Shown here: piece by piece, positions 47,702 to 58,920 of the stretch
Layout of the letters: each line of letters starts with the position of its first letter
Numbering within the stretch: the stretch's first letter is position 1
Source: Lysobacter sp.
Lineage (GTDB): Bacteria; Pseudomonadota; Gammaproteobacteria; Xanthomonadales; Xanthomonadaceae
DNA length: 64,000 nucleotides
Reading direction: 5' to 3'
NCBI GenBank assembly: GCA_019634715.1
Contig: JAHCAU010000006.1
Location: forward strand, 1 to 64,000
Notes under the pieces: model-generated
Databases searched by the model: none
What the model was told of the DNA's origin: nothing
The model's input: only the letters and a program-made list of their open reading frames with translations
Made by a program: the position numbers and the translations under genes

Positions 47702-48964
47702 ATGTCCGCCTCCAGCCCGAAGCCCGCCCTCAAGACCCGTGAACGCCTGTCCGAAGTCCGCTACGAGATCCGCGGAGAACTGGCCCGGCGAGCCCGGGAG
47801 CTGGAAGGCCAGGGCCGGACGCTGATCAAGCTCAACATCGGCAACCCGGGCGCGTTCGGGTTCCGCGCGCCGGAGCACCTGCAGCGCGCCATCGCCGACC
47901 ACATCGCCGACACCGATCCCTACACCCACCAGCAGGGCCTGCCGGCCGCGCGCGAGGCCATCGCCGCGTTCCACAGGCAGCGCGGCACGCCCAATGCATC
48001 GCCCGAGCGCGTGTTCGTCGGCAACGGCGTCAGCGAACTGATCGACCTGTCGCTGCGCGCCCTGCTCAATCCCGGCGACGAAGTGCTGCTGCCCTCGCCC
48101 GACTACCCGCTGTGGTCGGCCGCGACCATCCTCAACGACGGCCGCCCGGTCTACTACCGCTGCAAGGCCGGGAACGGTTTCCTGCCGGACCCGGACGAGA
48201 TCGCCAAGCTGGTGTCGTCGCGCACCCGCGCGATCGTGCTGATCAACCCGAACAACCCGACCGGCGCGAACTACAGCCGCGAGATCCTCGAACGCATCGT
48301 CGCGATCGCCGCGAAGCACCACCTGCTGCTGATGGCCGACGAGATCTACGACCACATCCTCTACGACGACCACGTCTTCCAGCCGCTCGCGCCGCTGGCC
48401 GGCGACCTGCCCTGCCTGTCCTTCGGCGGCCTGTCGAAGGTGCACCGCGCCTGCGGCTGGCGCGTGGGCTGGGCCGTGCTCAGCGGCGACCCGCTGCGCA
48501 GCGGCGACCTGCACCACGCGATGGACCTGCTCGGCGCGCTGCGCCTGTGCGCCAACGTGCCGGGCCAGTTCGCGATCGAAGCCGCCCTGCACGGCACCGA
48601 CACCATCAGCGAACTCACCACGCCCGGCGGCCGCCTGTACGAAACCCGCCGCGCGCTCATCGAAAGCTGCGAGGCCAGCGAACACCTGTCGCTGGTCGCG
48701 CCGGCCGGCGCGCTGTACGGCTTCCCGGCCGTGGTCGGTGACGCCGCGAAGGGCTTCGACGACCACGCCTTCGCGCTGGAGATGCTGGAAGACGAGGACG
48801 TGCTGATCGTCCCCGGCTCCAGCTTCAACGTGCCCGAGCGCAACCATTTCCGCGTCACCCTGCTGCCGGAAGCGCCGATGCTGCGCGAAGTGTTCGCGCG
48901 CATCGACCGCGTGCTCGGCCGCCGCGCCGAGCGCGCCCGTGCGCAGCAGGTCGCGGTGGCCTGA
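47702..48964 (+). CDS. alaA: Alanine transaminase-type aminotransferase (AlaA-like)
   Basis: A 420-residue PLP fold-I aminotransferase. IKLNIGNPGAFGFRAPEHL at the N-terminus, YTHQQGLPAAREAIA, the PLP-phosphate loop and INPNNPTGANYSRE fit class I/II. The Schiff-base lysine lies in FGGLSKVHRACGWRVGW, and NHFRVTLLPE carries the substrate-carboxylate arginine. The NIGNPxxFGF form is that of AlaA/YfbQ, which makes alanine from pyruvate and glutamate. ATG 47702; alternative upstream starts run into the promoter. The next gene starts at the stop (TGATG). Confidence 0.9.
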   Translation: MSASSPKPALKTRERLSEVRYEIRGELARRARELEGQGRTLIKLNIGNPGAFGFRAPEHLQRAIADHIADTDPYTHQQGLPAAREAIAAFHRQRGTPNASPERVFVGNGVSELIDLSLRALLNPGDEVLLPSPDYPLWSAATILNDGRPVYYRCKAGNGFLPDPDEIAKLVSSRTRAIVLINPNNPTGANYSREILERIVAIAAKHHLLLMADEIYDHILYDDHVFQPLAPLAGDLPCLSFGGLSKVHRACGWRVGWAVLSGDPLRSGDLHHAMDLLGALRLCANVPGQFAIEAALHGTDTISELTTPGGRLYETRRALIESCEASEHLSLVAPAGALYGFPAVVGDAAKGFDDHAFALEMLEDEDVLIVPGSSFNVPERNHFRVTLLPEAPMLREVFARIDRVLGRRAERARAQQVAVA

Positions 48965-49701
48965 TGGCGTCCGGCGCGACGATCGTCCCCGCACTCGCCA
49001 CGATCATCGCGGCGACCACGGCAGCGACCACCGCCGCCAGCCAGGCGCAGGCGAAGGACGGCGCCCGCACGGGCTACCTCGCACTCGGCGACAGCTACAC
49101 CATCGGCGAGGGCGTCGGCGACGCCGACCGCTGGCCGATGCAGCTCGCGCGGCGCCTGCGCGAGGCCGGCATCGCCCTCGACGACCCGCGCATCATCGCC
49201 ACCACCGGCTGGACCACCGACGAACTGTCCGCCGCGCTCGATGCCGTCGAGCCGCTGGACAGCGACTGGGCGCTGGTCAGCCTGCTGATCGGCGTGAACA
49301 ACCAGTATCGCGGCCGCCCGGTCGACGACTACGTGCCCGAATTCACCGCCCTGCTCGACCGCGCGATCGCATATGCCGGCGGCGACACGGGCCGCGTGAT
49401 CGTGCTGGCGATCCCCGACTGGGGCGTCACCCCGTTCGCCATCGCCGGCAGCTTCGACCCCGAGGTCATCGCCGAGGCGCTGGACGCCTACAACGCCGCC
49501 GCCGCGCGCATCTGCGCCGAGCGCGGGGTCGCCTTCGTCGACATCGCCCCGGTCAGCCGCGCGCGCGGCGCCGAGACCGCGATGCTGGTCGAAGACGCGC
49601 TGCACCCGTCCGCCGCGATGTACGCCGAGTGGACCGCGCTGGCGGCACCGGTCGCGCAGCGCCTGCTGTCCGCAGCCCGCACCGGAGGCCGCAGCGCATG
49701 A
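48964..49701 (+). CDS. SGNH/GDSL-family lipase or esterase
   Basis: A 245-residue hydrolase with a signal peptide-like N-terminus ending near QAQAK (about 31). Block I is YLALGDSYTIGEGV with the catalytic serine, block III GVNNQYRG supplies the oxyanion asparagine, and block V is LVEDALHPSAAMY with the Asp-His pair. Probably periplasmic. The substrate is unknown (lipid or acyl-carbohydrate). Translation is coupled to alaA (stop and start share TGATG) and to the next methyltransferase. Confidence 0.85.
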   Translation: MASGATIVPALATIIAATTAATTAASQAQAKDGARTGYLALGDSYTIGEGVGDADRWPMQLARRLREAGIALDDPRIIATTGWTTDELSAALDAVEPLDSDWALVSLLIGVNNQYRGRPVDDYVPEFTALLDRAIAYAGGDTGRVIVLAIPDWGVTPFAIAGSFDPEVIAEALDAYNAAAARICAERGVAFVDIAPVSRARGAETAMLVEDALHPSAAMYAEWTALAAPVAQRLLSAARTGGRSA

Positions 49702-50396
49702 CCGACACCACACTGTCCGGTCGCCCGCTGCCCGCCGGCCACGCCAGGGCCATCGCCCGCGCCTTCCTGCCGACGCTGCCGATCGGCAACCGCTACGACT
49801 ACTACTACGTCGGCGCCAAGCTGCGCAGCGACCCGCTCTACCCCGGCGTGCTCGACGCCCTGCGCGGCAGCACCGCGCCGGTGCTCGACCTCGGCTGCGG
49901 ACTCGGCCTGCTCGCGCACACGCTGCGCCAGGACGGCCAGTCGCAGGTCTATCGCGGCGTCGACAACGACCGCGCCAAGATCGAACGCGCCACCCGCGTC
50001 GCCGGCAAGACCGGCCTGCGCGACGCCACGTTCGAGGTCGTCGATCTCGCCAACACCCTGCCCACGCACAGCGGCTCGGTCGCCATCCTCGACGTGCTGC
50101 AGTATCTCGACGCCGACGCCCAGCGCAGCCTGCTCCACGCGGTCGCACGCATGCTCGACGGCGACGCCCGCCTGGTGATGCGCGCCGCCCTCGACGGCGG
50201 CGACCGCCGCTCGCGCACCACACGCGTGACCGATCGCCTCGCCAACCTCGTCGGCTGGATGGGCTCGCGCCCGCGCCACTACCCCACCCGCGACGGCCTC
50301 GAAGCGATCCTCAGCGAGGCCGGCCTGCGCACCGAATTCCGCCCGCTGTACGGCAACACCCCGTTCAACCACTGGCTGATCGTCGCGCAACGCTGA
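49698..50396 (+). CDS. Class I SAM-dependent methyltransferase
   Basis: A 232-residue protein. SAM-binding motif I is VLDLGCGLGLLAHTLR, followed by acidic VDNDRAKIERA and the motif II/III region VVDLANTLP and VAILDVLQYLD. The N-terminal YDYYYVGAKLRSDPLYPG is conserved in relatives. Substrate unknown; position after alaA and the SGNH hydrolase suggests an operon but gives no pathway. Start ATG overlaps the upstream stop by 4 bases. Confidence 0.82.
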   Translation: MTDTTLSGRPLPAGHARAIARAFLPTLPIGNRYDYYYVGAKLRSDPLYPGVLDALRGSTAPVLDLGCGLGLLAHTLRQDGQSQVYRGVDNDRAKIERATRVAGKTGLRDATFEVVDLANTLPTHSGSVAILDVLQYLDADAQRSLLHAVARMLDGDARLVMRAALDGGDRRSRTTRVTDRLANLVGWMGSRPRHYPTRDGLEAILSEAGLRTEFRPLYGNTPFNHWLIVAQR

Positions 50397-50650
50397 CCGC
50401 ATCGCGAAACCACCCTTGCGGAACCGCCTTTGCGGAACCGCTCTACAAGAGCGCCGACCAAGCCGTCTCCCGCATGTCGCTCCACCTGTCCCGCGACATC
50501 CCCCGCCGTATGGAATCGTTTTCGCCCCGACAGGCCCGGCGCACATGCCCGCAGGCCATCAGGGGTCCGGGGATCGCCTGTTAGAATCTCTGCTCCAATT
50601 TCGTATACCCCCCACAATCGCGGCCAGGTGGCCGCAGCGGAGCCCACGGC

Positions 50651-53341
<2,691 letters not shown>

Positions 53342-53378
53342 GAACAGACGCAAAGTATCGCCCATTCAGGATGCGAAG

Positions 53379-54536
53379 ATGAATACAACGCCTGAAAACT
53401 CATCACGGAAAGCCACCGCAGCTTTAGAATCGTTGCTGCTAGATGCGGAGAATCCAAGATTCGGAGGCATAGGCAACTCAAGACGTGATCAATCTGAAGT
53501 GCTTGAGCACATTGTTGACACTTTTGGTGTTGACGACTTGCTTAGCTCGCTTTCTGTTAATGGCTACTTTGAAGCAGAACCATTGGTAGTCCGGGAGACT
53601 GATCAAGGCCTTGTTGTTGCTGAGGGAAATCGTCGACTAGCGGCATGCCTAATGCTTGCTGGCGACTTCCGCGCCCGGAGAGTTGAAGAGAAATCAGAGA
53701 AGTATCGAACGGAGTGGGAAAGCCATGGAAGCCCATCGATAGACCCACTTCCAGTAATTATTTTCACTGGAGAAGACTCCAAGAGAGAATTACTTTCCTA
53801 CTTAGGCGTACGACACATCTCATCGTCTAGGAGCTGGGACTCTTTCGCCAAAGCAGCATGGGTAGCTGATGTTGTAGAGCAACATCAGCTACCGGTCCGC
53901 GATATAGCCACCATGATTGGCGACCAGCATGGAACAATACAGCGCCTTCTACAGGGCTACTACGTCGTCAAACAATTGAGCGAATCTGGTGACTTCAGAC
54001 CTACCGACAGCCTCAGAAGCGGTCGAGGCAGCGTTACTGACTATCCGTTTTCATGGGTCTACACCGTCCTCGGATACGAAGCGACTAGACGATACTTAGG
54101 TTTAACTGGAACTGCAGCAGAACCAAACCCCATCCCACCGGATAACAGTGGGCGAGGCGGGGTTCTCATGCGCGCGATGTTTGGCGACAAGCGCCAAGCC
54201 CGAAACCCATCCGTGCGCGACTCCAGACAACTTGGCTTGCTTGCGTCAATGCTCGTTAACCCCGAGAAATTGACTATGCTGGAACAAGGCAAGTCTGTCG
54301 ATGAAATAGAGTCAGCGACTCAAAAGATCGAAGACAAGCTCCGGCACGGAATTGAGCAAGTCAGAGAGATACTAAGGGAACTTATTTCGCGCATGGACGA
54401 GGTTGAAGTAGAAAGGTCTTTAGCACAGAGCGTCCTGCCCAACGCAGAAATGGCAAGCAAGCTGAGCACTTCACTCGTCAAAAAAATCAGGATTGCATCT
54501 ATTGAAAGCGCCCCGGATGCAGATTCAAAGGAATAG
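53379..54536 (+). CDS. ParB/Srx-fold protein of the acquired island
   Basis: A 385-residue protein. The ParB/sulfiredoxin-like N-terminus (about 15-95) shows LLLDAENPRFGGI, then DDLLSSLSVNGYFEAEPLVVRET, then VVAEGNRRLAACLML. The EGNRRLAA loop is the nucleotide/phosphate site of this fold. A helical middle has a HTH-like stretch (VRDIATMIGDQHGTIQRLLQGY), as in ParB. The C-terminal about 150 residues are unknown, ending in a coiled-coil-like region (IEQVREILRELISRMDEVEVERS). RBS agga lies 8 bases before ATG 53379. It probably binds DNA or a nucleotide in the modification system next to it. Base composition is AT-rich, unlike the core genes. Confidence 0.8.
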   Translation: MNTTPENSSRKATAALESLLLDAENPRFGGIGNSRRDQSEVLEHIVDTFGVDDLLSSLSVNGYFEAEPLVVRETDQGLVVAEGNRRLAACLMLAGDFRARRVEEKSEKYRTEWESHGSPSIDPLPVIIFTGEDSKRELLSYLGVRHISSSRSWDSFAKAAWVADVVEQHQLPVRDIATMIGDQHGTIQRLLQGYYVVKQLSESGDFRPTDSLRSGRGSVTDYPFSWVYTVLGYEATRRYLGLTGTAAEPNPIPPDNSGRGGVLMRAMFGDKRQARNPSVRDSRQLGLLASMLVNPEKLTMLEQGKSVDEIESATQKIEDKLRHGIEQVREILRELISRMDEVEVERSLAQSVLPNAEMASKLSTSLVKKIRIASIESAPDADSKE

Positions 54537-54542
54537 CACTCC

Positions 54543-55496
54543 ATGCGCCCAAGCCCCTATGCATTAAGGACAGAAGAGCCACGGGTTTCAGCAAATGCGG
54601 ACCAAGTTGAGTTCGGCGCTATGCGCTTTATTTCGTCGGTAATTGACGATGCAGCAAGAGACGAGATTTTTTCCGGCGAGCTTGATGATGAGGCGGAACT
54701 CGAATCAAGCGTTGAAGGCGACCGCCATGCATGGCAGCAACAAGATCTTGCACAAGAGGAATTGGTAGGGTCTACCTTGCTAGAAATCAAAAGAAGGGCC
54801 GAAATACTCGGGAAACACTATCCATTTGAAGTCATTAAAAACAAACTTGAATACCGATCGAGCTCAACTGGGTTTTACGAGTTTTGCCTCGCAACAGCAT
54901 GCGCCCCATCGATTACAATAAAACCGTATGTAGTTTTCCCAAGAATTTTTGAACGAACAGTCACTGGCTTGGTCCGGGAATACTTTGGCCCGCACTGCTC
55001 AGCACTGCATACAGGCTGGCCAAGAACACCTAAGAAGCGCTTTAAAGAAGCGATGTCTCGTCTGGCCGAAAACAAGTATGAATGGGTATGGTCACCTGAG
55101 CATGGACTTGATGATGATCCGCCATACGTAGTTGTCAAAGATGAGCCTGTGGACTTCGTAATTACCAGCAGACTTATGGACCAAAGACCAGGCAATCTTT
55201 ACGTTCTAGGTCAATGCGCCTGTGGAGACGATTGGGACTCAAAACTTGAAGAGCCAGACCTCCCCAGAATAAGAAAATGGTTCTCCCCTCCTTGGATAAT
55301 CCCTCCAATCAGGGCCTTCACAACACCCTTTGTTTTAGGGGATGAAACATTGAGGGAGGCATCAAGAAGAAGTCAGTCTATCGTCTTCGATCGCATTAGG
55401 CTGACGCTGATTTCCGAAGAAATATTGCCTCATCAAATCAGGAAATCCATGAAAAGAAGAATGCTCCACTTTGCAAGCACTGCATCAAAAGCTTAG
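54543..55496 (+). CDS. Unrecognised island protein, possible nuclease
   Basis: A 317-residue protein, 6 bases downstream of the ParB-like gene, with RBS aaagga inside the previous gene's end. Residues 1-90 are acidic (FSGELDDEAELESSVEGDRH). The remainder is alpha/beta with several aromatics. One block, VDFVITSRLMDQ then LYVLGQCACGDDWDSKLEEP, has an Asp, a beta strand, and a QCxCG-DW-SK pattern. This loosely resembles the PD-(D/E)xK or Mrr QxK nuclease cores. The fold is not proven. Its position beside a DNA methyltransferase is the best argument for a restriction-like effector. Confidence 0.6.
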   Translation: MRPSPYALRTEEPRVSANADQVEFGAMRFISSVIDDAARDEIFSGELDDEAELESSVEGDRHAWQQQDLAQEELVGSTLLEIKRRAEILGKHYPFEVIKNKLEYRSSSTGFYEFCLATACAPSITIKPYVVFPRIFERTVTGLVREYFGPHCSALHTGWPRTPKKRFKEAMSRLAENKYEWVWSPEHGLDDDPPYVVVKDEPVDFVITSRLMDQRPGNLYVLGQCACGDDWDSKLEEPDLPRIRKWFSPPWIIPPIRAFTTPFVLGDETLREASRRSQSIVFDRIRLTLISEEILPHQIRKSMKRRMLHFASTASKA

Positions 55497-55498
55497 CG

Positions 55499-56434
55499 CT
55501 ACCAAATATCCGGAATGCTTTCGGCAACTGCACGAAATAACGGAGGCGGCACCGCGTTACCCACCACCTTGTATCGCGTATACATCCCACAACTATCCGG
55601 AAAATTCATTTCGCCACTAAATCCTTGGAGCTTCGCCGCCTCTCGGTAACTAAACCGACGCGCTGGTTTCTTCGAAGAGAACTCATATTTGTCAGGCCCC
55701 TTGTATACGAGCTCTGGACTCATGGGATGCAAAGGCATGTGCCTTGCGCGGCTGACAATCGTCTTTGAGGTTTCATCCCACCCCCTGCGGCGATTTCGGG
55801 ACATGTAGTACCAATGAAAAGGCTCTGCATTAAATTCACCCTCAGGCCACTCGGGCAGCCCCTTCAACGCGTCCCTGATCGTAGTGTAAGGCTGGGAAAC
55901 TTCAGGCCCATGTGTAGGGCTTGGAAACTGAAACGCCACACCGATATCACTGCGAATACCCACGATAATTACTCGATGACGTTCTTGGGCCACGCCAAAG
56001 TCGGCAGCATTGAGAAGCTGCCATGACACTCTGTATCCTGCAGATCGGAAATTGCGCAGTTGCCAGTTGAACAGTTCCTTGTTGTCTGCGCGCGTCAAGC
56101 CAGACACGTTCTCGACAATGAAGGCACGCGGTTTGATCGCGCGCAAAGCGCGACCAAACTCCCTGAAAAGATAGTTGATGTCTCTGCCAGCCTCACGCGC
56201 GCCACCTTGGCTGTAGCCTTGGCATGGATAACACCCCACCAGTAAGTCGGCCTTAGGGAACGAGTTAATATCCTCCACGCTGCACACACGATAGTCGGTC
56301 TCGGGCAGATTGGCCCTGTAGACCTCGGCGGCGTAAGCGAGGATGTCATTGGCCATAAGGATGTCGAAACCGGCTTCAACCAAGCCGGCATCCGACCCTC
56401 CACATCCCGTGAACAGCGAAACCGCCGTCGGCAT
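55499..56434 (-). CDS. C5-cytosine DNA methyltransferase
   Basis: A 311-residue modification methylase that forms 5-methylcytosine. Motif I is VSLFTGCGGSDAGLVEAGF, motif IV GCYPCQGYSQGG with the catalytic cysteine, and motif VI AFIVENVSGL. Motif VIII is GVAQERHRVIIVGIR and motif X VVGNAVPPPLFRAV. The variable target-recognition region (about 180-270) includes WYYMSRNRRRGWDETSK. Start ATG 56434 follows aagggg; the TTG at 56461 is less likely. It converges on the unknown gene with a 2-base gap, so both ends may be mutually antisense. Confidence 0.95.
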   Translation of the reverse strand: MPTAVSLFTGCGGSDAGLVEAGFDILMANDILAYAAEVYRANLPETDYRVCSVEDINSFPKADLLVGCYPCQGYSQGGAREAGRDINYLFREFGRALRAIKPRAFIVENVSGLTRADNKELFNWQLRNFRSAGYRVSWQLLNAADFGVAQERHRVIIVGIRSDIGVAFQFPSPTHGPEVSQPYTTIRDALKGLPEWPEGEFNAEPFHWYYMSRNRRRGWDETSKTIVSRARHMPLHPMSPELVYKGPDKYEFSSKKPARRFSYREAAKLQGFSGEMNFPDSCGMYTRYKVVGNAVPPPLFRAVAESIPDIW

Positions 56435-56647
56435 AGCAATCCCCTTGTTCAAATAAAACAATGGGTTAGGCCAAACTCCTTACCCACGCAGGCATGATTA
56501 TGCTGAGAAGTGATTAGGCTTGGTAGAGCCTCGCACCGTCAGTTCGCAAGGCGGGCGTGAGCCCGCCCCACGAAGATGACTGACGCAGGGCGGCCTCCGG
56601 CCCGCCGCAGAGACGCAAGCGGCAAAGCCACCTTTAGGCCGCAACGC

Positions 56648-56863
56648 TCATGTCGCCGGCTCGATCACGATCCGCTTCCTGCCCACCTGCACGCGCACGT
56701 GCTGCCCGACGGCGAAGCCGGCCTGTGCCAGCCACTCGCCGCCGAAGCGCAGGACGGGAAATTTCCGCGACCCGGTCCAGAAGCGGTCGTCGTAGTAGTC
56801 GCGGTAGATGTAGCTGACGGTGATGCGCCGCTCTTTGCGGGCCTTGCGGGTGCGTCCAGACAT
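56648..56863 (-). CDS. symE: SymE-like type I toxin
   Basis: A 71-residue small basic protein of the SymE family (AbrB-like fold, SOS-induced RNA-cleaving toxin in E. coli). It reads RRITVSYIYRDYYDDRFWTG, then FPVLRFGGEWLAQAGFAVGQHVRVQVGRKRIVIEPAT, which carries the family's LRGxWLxxAGFxxGxxVxV signature. ATG 56863 with aggaag 8 bases before it is the natural start. The leader contains structured RNA; an antisense RNA like SymR is expected but not shown. Confidence 0.85.
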   Translation of the reverse strand: MSGRTRKARKERRITVSYIYRDYYDDRFWTGSRKFPVLRFGGEWLAQAGFAVGQHVRVQVGRKRIVIEPAT

Positions 56864-56959
56864 GAGTTGCTTCCTAGAGATGGTTCGAATGCGCCCCCTG
56901 TTCAGAGGGGCGGCCGGGTGCTTGAACACCGCTCTAGGACGGCCCGCAGTTTTCCCCTT

Positions 56960-57023
56960 CCGGGTGTTGTATGGCTGCGCGCCACCCGGCCATAGCGATA
57001 TGTCGCCCAGATTCAGGCAACAC
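56960..57023 (-). ncRNA. Structured three-way element upstream of symE
   Basis: Complementary parts, given in plus coordinates: P1 gtgttg 56964-56969 with caacac 57018-57023. P2 is tatggc 56970-56975 with gccata 56989-56994. P3 is gcga 56995-56998 with tcgc 57003-57006. All three join at one point, as in a three-way junction. A rival pairing ccgggtg 56960-56966 with cacccgg 56983-56989 would break P1 and P2. The symE transcript would carry it as a leader, with two alternative folds. It may instead be a separate small RNA. I do not know a named family. Confidence 0.55.
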
Positions 57024-57038
57024 GAATCCTACGGACGC

Positions 57039-57075
57039 AAAAAAACCGCCTGACTGACGAGGGCGGTCGACCGCC
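57039..57075 (-). terminator. Intrinsic terminator/antiterminator upstream of symE
   Basis: Read on the minus strand: accgcc (57067-57062), 11-base loop, ggcggt (57050-57045), then seven T. A perfect 14-base palindrome ggcggtcgaccgcc (57062-57075) overlaps the first stem arm and can fold alone, so it can act as an antiterminator. It lies about 180 bases before symE. It may end an unknown minus-strand RNA or attenuate symE. Confidence 0.6.
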
Positions 57076-57462
57076 TAGAGATGAGGTGTGTTCAGCACCG
57101 TCGCCGACTCTACGCACGCAGGCTCCGACGGTCAACCTGACAGAACGGGAGAACTGGGACACCCACTGCCTATCCCTCTCCAGAGTTCCAGAGCTTCGCG
57201 CCATGTGGCGCAAGCGATTGATTGATAGGAAAAGATCGGGAGCGCACACTTTTCTTGCAGGTGAACGGGAAGGCCGGGACACCGCCAAGGAACGGGTAAG
57301 CATCCAGAGGCCAAGGATGCGCATGCGTCGACGCATGCGGGGAACCGGCTGCGGAGGGGCCGAAGGGCCGCGCCAGAGGCCACGGAGCGGTGCAGGCGGT
57401 CGAGACGGGCGAGGAGGCACGGGATGGGTAGAATGGACGACAGTCGAACCCGGAGCGCGCCC
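57076..57462. other. Gene-free stretch with a 20-bp palindrome
   Basis: No credible gene lies here; the ORFs crossing it lack codon structure or homology. It contains a perfect 20-bp palindrome (57320-57339, cgcatgcgtcgacgcatgcg), centred on gtcgac like the palindrome at 57062-57075. A minus-strand RNA ending at 57039 might start here. Confidence 0.5.
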
Positions 57463-57666
57463 ATGCCAACCGCCAATCTCAGCAAGCAGGTTCACCGGCT
57501 TGCCGATCAGTTGCCGCCCGATGCGACCTGGGACGATGTGATCGAGCGCGCTCGCTTCCTGAAAGCCGTTCAGGAGGGCGTCGAGGCGGCGGATCGAGGC
57601 GAGTTCGCCAGCGATGAGGACGTGCGTCGCGTCTTCCGCAAATGGGGCGTGAATGTTGACGGTTAA
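57463..57666 (+). CDS. Antitoxin of a ParD/RelB-like pair
   Basis: A 67-residue protein: TANLSKQVHRLADQLPPDATWDDVIERARFLKAVQEGVEAADRGEFASDEDVRRVFRKWG. This is the acidic helical pattern of antitoxins that precede ParE/RelE toxins in Xanthomonadaceae. RBS ggag lies 10 bases before the ATG. It overlaps the toxin start by 14 bases. The frame is intact. Confidence 0.8.
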   Translation: MPTANLSKQVHRLADQLPPDATWDDVIERARFLKAVQEGVEAADRGEFASDEDVRRVFRKWGVNVDG

Positions 57667-57938
57667 GTGGTCGGTCAAGGCACTGATCGACCTCGACGAA
57701 GCCCAGGCATACAGCGCAGGAGAACCCATTCGCTGCGCAGACGGTGGCCGAACGTATCTGGCAGGCGGTCACGCGGTTGGCGGAAATGCCGCAGATGGGC
57801 CGGCCTGGCGTGGAGCCGGGCACGCGGCACTGGAGCGTGCAACGCACGCCGTATCTGATCATCTACCGCGAGAATGCAGGCGCGCTTGAAATCCTGCGCG
57901 TGTGGCATGGCCGGCAGGACTGGCTGGGCGAGGACTGA
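57653..57938 (+). pseudogene. Frameshifted ParE/RelE-type toxin
   Basis: Starts LTVKWSVKALIDLDEAQAYSA, then continues in another frame as ENPFAAQTVAERIWQAV and AEMPQMGRPGVEPGTRHW, SVQRTPYLIIYRENAGALEILRVWHG, RQDWLGED. Together these make a full ParE-type toxin of about 94 residues, with the GRPG turn and HGRQDW end. The switch occurs near 57716-57724, at gcaggagaac: removing one G restores the frame. Either a real disabling insertion or a sequencing error. The antitoxin remains open. Confidence 0.88.
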
Positions 57939-58122
57939 GGGCGCCGGCCACTCATCTACGAAGTCGTTCCGGAGCGGGTCAATATGCTGGCCGTTCTGCA
58001 TGGCCGCCGCCTGATTGAATCCCTCGGCGAACGGTTCGAATGAGGCCCCGGGACGCCTGCGCGTTTGCAGGTGTATCCGTGAACAACCGGACGGGTATGT
58101 ACTGTCGAACAAGGAATCGCCC

Positions 58123-58713
58123 ATGACGTGCCCACTGCCTCTTCGCACCCCGCTTTTCCTGCTGGCGCTCGCGATGCCGATGGCAGGACTCGCCGGCAAC
58201 GATTCGCCCTATCCTGCTGCTGCAGCAAGCCCCGGCCAGAAACCGCAGCATTCGCGCGCCGAGACCGTGCCGGAAGATTGCGACGGCATCCCGTCACTGG
58301 GCGACAAGCGTGCTTGTCATGCGCGGCAGGATCAGAGCCTGATCGACGCATGCGAGCGCACGCATCCCATGCGATGCAAGCCATACCGTGACATGGATGG
58401 CGCGGAGCGCGAACTCGTGGAAGTCGAACAGTCTTCGATCGCTTCTGCCCGAAAGGCCTATGCCTCATACGCCGACGACGATGCCGCCTACCTGGATGAT
58501 CTGGAGACCGCCGCTCGCGAGGCGAATCACGCATGGCGCGCATACCGCGAAGCGCAATGCACCCTGGAACCGTTCGCGCAGGGTATGTCGCGCGATCTTT
58601 CCGAGCACTTGGCCGAGGCCTGCCGGGTACGCATGACCCGGGCACGGATCGATGAAATCAAGGGATTCCATACTGATGCGGATCCAAGCCGACCTGCGGG
58701 AAACGGGCACTGA
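58123..58713 (+). CDS. LprI-type (DUF1311) secreted inhibitor, candidate immunity
   Basis: A 196-residue exported protein (signal peptide to about 22, MAGLAGN). A central cysteine-rich part (EDCDGIPSLGDKRACHAR; DACERTHPMRCKP) is followed by the DUF1311/LprI domain. That domain shows YADDDAAYLDDLETAAREANHAWRAYREAQC and AEACRVRMTRARIDEIKGF, the WxxYRxxxC and TRxRxDEI pattern. LprI in Mycobacterium inhibits lysozyme. It is the first of three genes before a peptidoglycan-targeting effector, so it may protect against its own cell-wall toxin. RBS aagga lies 9 bases before the ATG. Confidence 0.75.
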   Translation: MTCPLPLRTPLFLLALAMPMAGLAGNDSPYPAAAASPGQKPQHSRAETVPEDCDGIPSLGDKRACHARQDQSLIDACERTHPMRCKPYRDMDGAERELVEVEQSSIASARKAYASYADDDAAYLDDLETAAREANHAWRAYREAQCTLEPFAQGMSRDLSEHLAEACRVRMTRARIDEIKGFHTDADPSRPAGNGH

Positions 58714-58920
58714 ATCCGCAGGCGGTGCCGACATGGGATTGCCACGCAGACGTCAATAAGCATCCGGTGGCACCCCAGATGTCGGAAAACCCTGACACTG
58801 GCTCGGGTGGTTCTCCGATGCAACACACCATGCCCTTTCGGCAGCATGACACCAAGTAGAGGCTCGGGGCCTCGACTGCCCTAGAATGCGCAGGCCCCAG
58901 CCAAGACATGGAACGACGTC

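Larger units (their letters stand above)
53345..56462. other. AT-rich acquired island after aceE
   Basis: Composition changes abruptly at the aceE stop: long AT-rich runs appear (for example around 53740-53770, 54840-54870 and 54930-54960) and rare codons such as ATA, AGA and TTA are used. The stretch to about 56460 holds a ParB-like gene, an unknown gene and a cytosine methyltransferase. No integrase, tRNA or flanking repeat was found, so the mechanism of entry is unknown. Confidence 0.75.

Noticed and set aside
50397..50650. Regulatory riboswitch before aceE
   Set aside because: No conserved fold was found; only a weak tagaat box can be named.
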